Below, one piece after another: positions 56,368-64,000 of a stretch of DNA of 64,000 nucleotides; position 1 is the stretch's first letter, and each line of letters starts with the position of its first letter. The notes below the pieces were generated by a model. It made no database searches. It saw only the letters and a list, made by a program, of their open reading frames with translations, and was not told the origin of the DNA. Both the position numbers and the translations under genes were made by a program. The stretch is from Scolanthus callimorphus (lineage: Eukaryota > Cnidaria > Anthozoa > Actiniaria > Edwardsiidae). The stretch covers positions 24,046,234 to 24,110,233 of the forward strand of contig CM066914.1 of the NCBI GenBank assembly GCA_033964015.1. Reading direction: 5' to 3'.

Positions 56368-56839
56368 TCGTTTGCCCGAGGTAAGGTTATATCTGGAATC
56401 CGGAATCTAACTTGAGATAGACGGATAAAAAATACAAATGCTGTTATCCGAAATCTAAATTTTGGACGATTGCCATCATGGATTTCAGAGATTGGAAGTT
56501 TGGGTAATTTTATTCAATAGAAAATAGTTTATTTATAGAGTACTTATAACTTATTTGATCAATAAAAATATTGTGGCTTTTTTTTTTTTAGGTTCTAAAA
56601 TAGTGGCACATAAAATGGCCCAAGCTTCTGCTGAAGCTCAAAAGCAATTGGACGGGACACCCGTCTCTCTCTGGTGGATTACTACCTTGTTGATACAAGT
56701 TTCTGCATGGAAAGACTACTCCATGTCTCAGCAAGATTCATATGATGTACACATGCATAAGTTGAAATACCATTGGAGACCACTAATCCTGTGTGTACTA
56801 GCTAAGCTAAGCTAAGCCTGTAAGGTCTACAGCGGGTCC

Positions 56840-57330
56840 TAAGGTCGCCGTAATCTTGGGCAATCTAAGGCGATCTTTGGCGATCTTGTGCCGAATTTTT
56901 CTATATTTCAAGTTGCGATCTTGGGCGATCGTGTGCCGAATTTTTGAGTTCTATATTTCAAGTTGCGATCTTGGGCGATCGTAGGCGACCTTTGGACCCG
57001 GAGTAGGCCTAGTGGTTGAAACCACGCGTAATCTTGGACGATCCTAAGCGATCTTGTGATTTTTTTTCTATATTTCAAGTTGGGATCTTCAAGGCCCTAG
57101 CTAGAAATTTTTGTCTCGGGGGACAAGCCTTGGTCATTCTTTGTATTTGCTGGGGGGGCAAGCAGGTGTTTCCCCACATGTTGACACTAAAATTTTTACT
57201 TCGCTGGGGGGGGGGACTGCCCCCTCTGCCCCCCTCTAGCTACGGCCTTGATCTTGGGCGATCTTACACGAGGTAGGCCTTGGTTGAAACCACCCGCAAT
57301 CTTGGGTGATCTTAGGCGATCTTAGGGCCC
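56840..57330 (+). repeat. GCGATCTTGGGCGATC tandem repeat, interrupted
   Basis: Units of ~50 bp combine GCGATCTTGGGCGATC, GTGCCGAATTTTT and CTATATTTCAAGTTG. A poly-G-containing segment (57092-57248, GCCCTAGCTAGAAATTTTTG ... CTAGCTACGGCC) has inserted, after which GATCTTGGGCGATCTTA resumes. Confidence 0.7.
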
Positions 57331-57663
57331 GGAGTCGGACCAAAACTGGCCTCTGCCCGCTGATCTCCAACACAATGTTTAGGTCAATCTCGGGGCCAAT
57401 CTCGCCTCTTCCCGTCTCCGCTCTTCTTGCCCACCCACCTTTGACAGGAGTATCGGCTACTCTCCACTCTTCCCGCACACCTTTGACAATTTTCTATTCT
57501 CACCTGGTCTTTCCTTTTCTTGCCCTTTCTTGTTTGCCGAAATTTTCTATTCTAGCATTTCCTTGCCAATTCCCTGCCCTTTCTCACCAGCATTTTTTCC
57601 ACTGACATTTCTATTCTCGCATTTTCTTAGAGCTGGAAAAAGCAAGTTTTGGTCCAATCAGGC

Positions 57664-59713
57664 CTATAGCTTGCTGGTCATTTCAATTCCATCAGTATTT
57701 TCATGATTTAATTGCCCTTGAGTATTGCGGCGGCAATACTCGCATTTCTTGTTTTCCTTGTTCTCGTTAGAAGACTGATCATCAATACAATTCTTTGCAA
57801 CTCTTTCTCGGCAGAGCCTCGATAGGTCAAAAGTTGGTCTTAGAATTTCAATACAGTCAATGATAGAGCTCAATGTACTCGAAATAATAGAGAGCAAAAA
57901 CAGCATAGGAAGAAGAGTTAAAGCACTAAGTACGCTGCTCATGATGCTGTAGTGTTTACCCCATTTCCTTCGCATGTCATCCTCCAGCGAGAGAAAGGGA
58001 ATATAATCACCAAAACCTATAGTTGATAAGGTAACGCCCCAAGCGTATATCCCCTCAATAATGGTCCATCCTTCGAGGTAGGCCTGGATTATGCCCATGA
58101 GCACTACTGCACCTCCGGATGCAAAAAATGAAACAATAAGAGTTTTATTTTCAGGCTTCTTGTTGCTATTTGGTGATTGTTGAAGACTCGCTCCTCAATG
58201 TAGAGTATTAGTCTTTTATATCCATTGGCGATGATTTCCCCGGCTGTCTTGAGCGCCAGCATGTTGATTGGAAGTCCGATTAGGCAAATAGAATAAAGAT
58301 ACCTTGAGAAAAAGGACTTGTGGGTGTGACATTACCGTAACCTGTAATGACATAAGCAAAATTATTGTCAAGGATGTTGACTGCATACCAATAGCGCTAT
58401 TCACTGTTCGTCAACATTGCCATTGTAATGCTAATGTACCAACCGTAGATTGAATAGAGCCCTTTGTTCTGTGAACCAATCAATCTCTGGTTGGCACTAA
58501 TAACAATGGATGACGTCAGCGTGAACAGCGCTATAGTATAGAAAGAGATCTATAATGACATACTCCTGTACTAGAATGAGATCTATAATGACATACATAC
58601 CTATAGAAGTGAGAGATCTGTAATGACATACATACCTGTCGCAGTTAAGAGATCTGTAATGACATACATACCTGTAGTAGTGAGAGATCTGTAACGACAT
58701 ACATACCTATAGTAGTAAGAGATCTATAATGACATACTTACCTATAGGTAGTAAGGGATCTGTAGACATACATAGCTATAGTAGTAAGAGATCTGTAATG
58801 ATAAACATACCTATAGTAGTAAGAGATCTGTAATGATAAACATACCTATAATAGTAAGAGATCTGTAATGACATACATACCTATAGTAGTAAGAGATCTG
58901 TAATGACATACTCACCTATAGTAGTAAGATGTCTATAATGACATGCTCACCTATAGTAGTAAGATATCTATAATGACATACTACCTATAGAAGTAAGAGA
59001 TCTATTTAACAATTAGACCTCAAGGCCGAATGTGCTATGATAAATAGACCATGAGGCCGAAGGCCGAATGGTCTATTGATATCATAGCACATGAGGACGA
59101 GAGGTCTAATTGTTTTAGTATAAGCCAACTAGTTGGTCGGTTTTGGCAATGAATTCCATTATTTTATGTTGAAAAAAAATCAAGTTTTCTTGCAAAGAAA
59201 GGTGATGGTTTTGCCAGGCACGGTCTATCACTAATAGACCATTAGTAGCTCAGCCAATCAGAATGCAGGATTTGTAATAGACCATTAGTCGGTTTATACT
59301 AAAATGACATATATACCTATAGTAGTAAGAGATCTATAGTGACACATACCTATAGTAGTGAGCTCGATCTATAATGACGTACATACCTATAGTAGTAAGA
59401 TATCTGTAATGACATACTCACCTATAGTAGTAAGAGATGCAATCACAAACGCGAAGGATCTCACGTAGGTCCAATCTGTTTTTCTCTTTAAAACAGTCGC
59501 TCTTGACACGTTGGCGATAAACTGGTCTAGCTCATTAGACGCTATGTTGTATCTATTTTCAAGTTCATGTTTTACTTTGTTGATTATCCTTGTGGAAGCT
59601 TCCTCGTTTGTTATCGGTTTCTTTTCCAACTCGTAGAAAATCCATGCGCCGAGTAAGCCGTACCCAAACAAAATGGCGCTACGAAGGAGACACTTCTTGG
59701 TCAGTTCGTGCAT
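57664..59713 (-). CDS. Two-pore-domain potassium channel (K2P/KCNK), two apparent 1-nt frameshifts in exon 2
   Basis: Coding exons on the minus strand: 59713-59422 (phase 1 end) and 58341-57664, 323 aa after two single-base restorations. Exon 1: M1 helix (LLRSAILFGYGLLGAWIFY), extracellular cap with NVS glycosylation site, pore helix and TTIG; the intron cuts the filter codon and exon 2 continues GYGNVTP. M2 (GIFILFALIGLPINMLAL) is broken near 58282 where GCC-TAATC should read GCC-NTA-ATC. A second break near 58185 lies in the M2-M3 linker (GAGTCTTC). Then M3 (SFFASGGAVVLMGIIQAY), second filter STIGFGDYIP, M4 and a Cys-rich cytosolic tail (CEYC). Family knowledge: two subunits form a leak K+ channel in the plasma membrane. 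A 3' splice acceptor (TTTTTTCAG, ~59722) just before the ATG implies upstream 5' UTR exons. Subtype not assignable. Confidence 0.92.
58400..58540. mobile_element. Short foldback (TAGCGCTATTCACTGTTC)
   Basis: AATAGCGCTATTCACTGTTC at 58390-58409 folds on GAACAGCGCTATAGTA at 58525-58540. A similar TATAGCGCTATTCACTGTTT..ACATTGCCATTGTAA block occurs at 4381-4418. Confidence 0.6.
58551..58985 (-). repeat. ~35-bp minisatellite derived from the channel exon 1/intron junction, main block
   Basis: About 13 units on the minus strand alternate an exon-like half (ATCTCTTACTACTATAG) with a GT...AG half (GTATGTATGTCATTACAG). The exon-like half copies the last 17-20 bases of coding exon 1 (CATCTCTTACTACTATAG, residues SLTTIG). 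The unit's CATTACAG also matches the real acceptor of exon 2 (ATGTCATTACAG, ends 58342). Confidence 0.9.
58990..59303. mobile_element. Element inserted into the channel-intron minisatellite
   Basis: AACAATTAGACCTCAAGGCC...GGTCTAATTGTTTTAGTATA plus a second part with AATAGACCATTAGT repeats. It separates the main block of minisatellite units from the three nearest exon 1. Confidence 0.6.
59304..59421 (-). repeat. Exon-proximal units of the splice-junction minisatellite
   Basis: Three further units between the inserted element and the true 5' splice site at 59421/59422. Each again carries CTACTATAG followed by GTATGT or GTGAGT-like donors. Confidence 0.88.
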
Positions 59714-60256
59714 AACAAGACCTGAAAAAAGAAAATGGAAATGATCAAAAAGCTTTTAACTATTGCAAAAAAGTATTCTTTGGGCTAGATTATGAGTCAA
59801 GAATCAGGCAATCTTTCAATGAAGTTCTCGGAGGCGCCGGTGTCCACATTACTGCAATTCTACAAACTCCCTACTTTACACTCCCGAACGCCAAACTACG
59901 TTTTGGCTTCCGTCCGTCAAACCTTTTAAGACAGCCGCACGCGCATGTTTTGTTTGAATTTTTTATGGTAGCAAATATGATTTTGAAGCCAGTCATGACG
60001 GATGAGTCAAACCACGCCGTTTGTTAGTAGATATAGAGAGAGTTTGCACTATTACGAAATTTGTAGTAAGAAGATAATCGTCCACACTTTTTCAAAAAAC
60101 ATTAACCGCTGTCTTTTGAGCGTTTCGTGTCCGAAATTCGTTGCGCTTTTAGGTAGTCTCATGTTCATGACATGGCCTTTTTACTGAAAACTCCATCTTT
60201 GGAACCCAGTAGGTGTGGGACGAGAGATAACGACTGTGTCGTATTCTAAGCTATAA

Positions 60257-60490
60257 TTAAAGAGCCTCTGTCAGCCTCCATTTTGTCAGCCTAGCAACAT
60301 ACCAAGACAGAGAAAGCATCCACTTCCATCGGCTGATTTAGGGAATGTAGTGCAATATTTGCGATTGAATTCGATAAATGAATAATAAAACTTTGTTTTT
60401 AGAAGACTATTTCAAGATTTCTACACTTAGTTTGTTGTCTCATATCGACTGAAAACAATAACAAAGGAGTGGCTGACTAGGGCTCTTTAA
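60257..60490. mobile_element. TTAA-flanked MITE, copy 3
   Basis: TTAA-AGAGCCTCTGTCAGCC...GACTAGGGCTCT-TTAA. Closest to the inverted copy at 36569-36802 (shared TCAGCCTAGCAACAT, GCATCCA(C/T)TTCCATCGGC, GAATTCGATAAATGAATAAT). Confidence 0.88.
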
Positions 60491-63400
60491 TGATTCCGGG
60501 GGCAAATACACCACATATCCGACCAGTGTGATTGATAGTGAAAACTGTTATTGTACTGAGCAGTCTGACAAGTTTGTGTAAACAATCGGAAACAGGGACG
60601 AACCACTCCAAACTTCATCTATTTCGTTTTTACCATAGCCATAGAACATTGTCTTCATTGATCCCATCTCCTGCATTTGCTGATTCTCATTATGGAATTG
60701 TAGATATTTTTACATGAAACTCGGTAAACTAGTAAACCAATGAATTTGTTGCGAGATTTTGAACGGAGCTACGAACGGGAGGGCAGAGCCAAGTTTGACC
60801 TCGGGACAACGTTCGACTAGCTGTCGCAAGATTTTTCCTGATAGCACTGTCTGCACATGCCCGGCCACAAAGTACCCACTTCGGAGTGAAGTAGATACTT
60901 GTTTACATCTAGATTTAAGTTTAGCACTGTAAAAAAATCCAACCTTTTTCGTTAATTTTGTATGTGATCCATCGGGAAGAAAGTTAAGTATTAAACTGTT
61001 TGATTCTTCTCTAATCGGCCTCCTCGTCAACTTTCTAGAAGTTGCTATTAAGGTGAAAAGTGGCACGAGTTGTTCTTGCACGAAGGCGGTGATGTTTGCT
61101 TCCCCTCTGTCTTCGAGATTATTGACTTGCAAATGCTAAAACTTCAAGCTAGCTTTGGCCTTCAGCGTATTATGTTCATTATGTTCATAGACAGTCTTAA
61201 TTAAACATTTTCTGACTGATTCTAGTAACACATCTACACCTAATGGTGGCGTATGAGGCAAAGCGACATCACAAAGGGCCCTCTAAAAAACACTCTCCTA
61301 AAAGTGCCAAAGAACCTGTCGATCTCCTCTTGCAGCTCGTTCGTACCTGTGTCACGCAAGTATCATTCGTCGGCGATGGGGCCGAGGTCACGCGTCGCGT
61401 GCAGGCGAGAGAACCGTAAGGTCTGGTACAGATAAGACATTTCACAATGCTTTATCTTCTTTCTTACCACTTCATTTTGCTTTTTACCCTAATTGATCCC
61501 TGAGGCCAAACAAGAACCGTAGGTACAGAAGACGGTAGTAGCATTTTTCAATGCGATATGAAAATTGAAACAGTATAGTCCCGGGAGTCGTGAAAAGAGG
61601 CCCAAAGAGAAGAACCCAGTCTATTTGGAGGGCATCACAACAACTGCCGTAAGGTCTTTGCCCTTGAGGAAGTTTCGTCGATAGCATAATATTTTTCCAT
61701 GCCCTTTGCGCCTCTAAATAAATGCTAATGCCTATCACAAAGCTGTAGGACTCGAGGTGAAATAATAGCGCCGTCAATCATCCCCCATTGCGTTTGACAG
61801 GTATTTGAATGTTCCTTTAAAGCCCGTGTTCCCTAGGTAACCTGCGACCTTTGATAATTTCAATCAAATGGGAGTTCGCGCTTCAGTACGAAAATGGGTA
61901 ACGGATAGATTTTCTTCAAAAAAAGCAAAAACAAAATCTTCTCTATAGGGAAGCCACTTTGTGTTTCCCAAATTGGTTTTAATGGCAGCAAAAGAGAGAA
62001 ACAAGAAAAACTCTAAAACGTAATGTCCCATCTGCTTTATCGTCAGGAACGCCGAGAAAAATCTCTAATTTAATGATTTTGTAGTTCTTGACTTATGTAG
62101 TTCTTGGACGTTTGCACAGCAGAAACAATAAGCAAATACAAGGACCATTAAAAGGCCTGATGTCCTATTACCCTAGAATTGCTTTTTAATCTGACAGCAC
62201 CGACAATTAATTATCTCGGCGGAGCAGAAGCAACCCGTAGGCCTAGGGTATACCTCGAATTAAAGTTACGTCGAATACATTTAAAACAATAGATGTTTTT
62301 TTTATATGAAAGTGTAATGAGTCGGTGTCTTTTGAAAATCGACGCGACCTTAATATTCGATGATGCCCCAGGCCTAATAGAGATCTCAAGATAATTTCTT
62401 CGTTAGCTGTTTACCCATATTCCATAGTAGTCTTGGCGCGTACGTTTGTACCCTCTACCGACAACGTTTCTTAAAATAGCTGTAAACCTGTAGACGACTT
62501 GGCAGATGAAGTCTCAACGCAAGTTTAAATTTGGACTTGTGCCATTAATTTCGATAAAGAGGACAGTTTAACAGCCATGAGCAAATACGCGTAATAAATA
62601 TGATTTTAAAATGGCATTGTAAATAAGTATATTTCGATATATTTTCAGGAGAGATATGGAAGGAAGTATAAAGAAAAAGGGATTAAACAATTTTGTAGCA
62701 TCCTAGACATAGACAAAATGCAAACTATGAAATGATCGTATACGATGCGACAGTAAATGCAGCCGGCGCGCACTTCAAATTTACCTGAATTGATATAAGT
62801 CACAATGTGTATTATACACACTTTATTTAACGGAAGTTACTATTCAAGCCCAAAAAGTAATATATTAAAGGCTATTAGCTTGCTTTCGTCCATGATAATA
62901 TAGCTAGACACGTACCATGTATGCCAGTCACTGGGTTCTTTCGACTCGTGTTGTGTTCCAATTGAAATCAGCAATTAAAAATGACTTTTGTTGAGGACCT
63001 ACCTTTTGTAAATGTGTGAACGACGAAAGTGAATCCAACTTTCAGGCACGAAACTTCGACCTCGACCAACTTTACTTAAAGCCTTGATAGTTTGAATGAA
63101 GTACTGTCTATCGCTATAAAGAAGCAATTATTTCGATGACTCCCTATAAATTATAGTAACAGATCTCAGACGGACTAATTTGGAAAGGAAATTAATTTCG
63201 AAGTGATGGCGACCGATGTCGAAGGTTTCAAGTTAAACAGGTGTTTTCGTGTTTCCTTATATATATATTGCATATTAATATTATTATTTTAGTAACATTG
63301 TTTATTATATTTATTGGTTCGTTTCATCGCGATAATTTGAATAAATTAAAAAAACGCTATCATGCGATTCTGACTTTAAAACATATAGTCATTAGCAACG

Positions 63401-63722
63401 GATAATGTCAGAAAACCCAGGGAGATAACATGTAGGTGGCAACCTGGTGAGACATGTATGAGCGCTAGGAATTCAAAACAGTCTTCTTTATTGGCCCCCA
63501 TCCCGGAAAAATGAGACAAACATGATCAATTATTGATTATGCGACAATGCAGATGATAGACAAATACCGGTATTATTTCGTCAAATCTATTAATGCAATT
63601 ATACATGCAGCTTGTTGTGTAAATATCGGCTCAATTAGAATGTCTCACAAACAATATCACTGCCAGTCAGACAAGCCACATTCATTATCGTCACCACCGA
63701 TAGCAGGCCGCCGATTCGAGCT

Positions 63723-64000
63723 GAAGCCCGGGGGAAGGGGGGACACCCCATAAAAATAGTCCGGGGTGCTCCTCTTATCTCTTAAGGTAAAAAATTCACG
63801 CAACTGCTATCTCATTATAGGAGTGTCTAAAGAGTTTGCTTTCCCTTAGGGGGTCTCACGCCAAAGATGACCTAAAAATTCAGCGACAACAAAATAATCT
63901 GTTTCAACTTGATGGTAATTTCAAGGACCGCAAAAGCATTAGGATTTTCGGCATCCAATTTGCTATCTCTTAATAGGGGTCAAATTCACTGTTGACCACA
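63723..64000. mobile_element. CCCGGGGG element, truncated by window end
   Basis: GCCCGGGGGAAGGGGGGACACCCCATAAAAATAGTCCGGGGTGCTCC resembles, in split form, the left end of the 46806-47169 family; TCTTAATAGGGGTCAAATTC follows. The right end is outside. Confidence 0.55.

Larger units (their letters stand above)
54461..57663. other. Intergenic region between MMACHC and the potassium channel gene
   Basis: No host gene recognised. 54461-54600 is the MMACHC promoter side (no TATA seen). 55029-55520 holds a GAGCGGATTTCAG...CTGAAATCCGCTC foldback with a fragment of the GTCGCAATTTG family beside it; 55520-55880 is copy B of that family; 56265-56367 and 56840-57330 are tandem repeats. An 86-aa frame at 56555-56815 has no recognisable family. 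Confidence 0.55.
59714..64000. other. Upstream of the channel gene; no gene recognised
   Basis: Probably contains its 5' UTR exon and promoter, not identified. Holds MITE copy 3 at 60257-60490 and a GGGGACACCCC element beginning near 63723 and running off the window. A 140-codon minus-strand frame at 60710-61132 lacks an ATG and resembles no known family. 61140-63700 looks like AT-rich unique DNA. Confidence 0.5.

Noticed and set aside
56555..56815. 86-aa frame after a T-rich acceptor-like tract
   Set aside because: No family recognised, no partner exon with matching phase found.
58497..58700. Frame with repeated RYVCHYRSL
   Set aside because: Translation of the splice-junction minisatellite; not an independent gene.
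60710..61132. 140-aa minus-strand frame
   Set aside because: Begins at TTG rather than ATG and shows no recognisable domain or clear splice signals; could be a transposon relic but unsupported.

Overview
The window is animal nuclear DNA: intron-rich genes with GT-AG introns, AT-rich intergenic DNA and very many small inverted-repeat transposons. The gene content (a secreted trypsin-family protease ending in a ShK domain, a fibrillar collagen C-propeptide, a divergent K50 homeobox gene) points to an anthozoan cnidarian, coral or sea anemone. The species cannot be read from the sequence.

Layout, left to right. (+) 308-4925: 3' end of a fibrillar collagen gene, mostly its C-propeptide. (+) 6309-13389: a compact three-exon homeobox gene; a ~94-bp tandem repeat whose last unit carries a TATA box sits just upstream. 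(+) 15663-24330: a seven-exon type I membrane protein resembling ATG27 / cation-dependent mannose-6-phosphate receptors, ending in a YxxI sorting signal. (-) 28033-30507: a two-exon leishmanolysin-like metalloprotease (LMLN). (+) 35457-41464: a six-exon secreted S1 protease with a poly-Gly linker and ShK domain, all introns in phase 1. (-) 49558-54460: two-exon MMACHC, the cobalamin-trafficking enzyme. (-) 57664-59713: a two-coding-exon two-pore-domain potassium channel. Between 41.5 and 49.5 kb, and after 60 kb, no gene was recognised; those stretches are mostly transposon relics.

The genes do not form a pathway; they are ordinary single animal loci. Several exons (homeobox exon 1, MMACHC exon 1, most exons of the receptor-like gene, the Gly linker and ShK exons) are too short to appear as long ORFs and were joined by splice-site phase. 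Three genes (receptor-like, MMACHC, potassium channel) contain four apparent single-base deletions that break otherwise conserved frames. Each restores exactly when one base is added in a short homopolymer, which suggests residual long-read assembly error rather than decay.

The most unusual structure is the intron of the potassium channel gene. It is filled with about 16 copies of a ~35-bp unit that duplicates the exon 1 / intron junction, so every unit offers both a 3' and a 5' splice-site-like sequence. Other notable items are nested MITEs with 8- and 9-bp target duplications, a filled/empty insertion-site pair within the window, a TTAA element inserted at +6 of a protease intron, and a repeat-derived TATA box in front of the homeobox gene.
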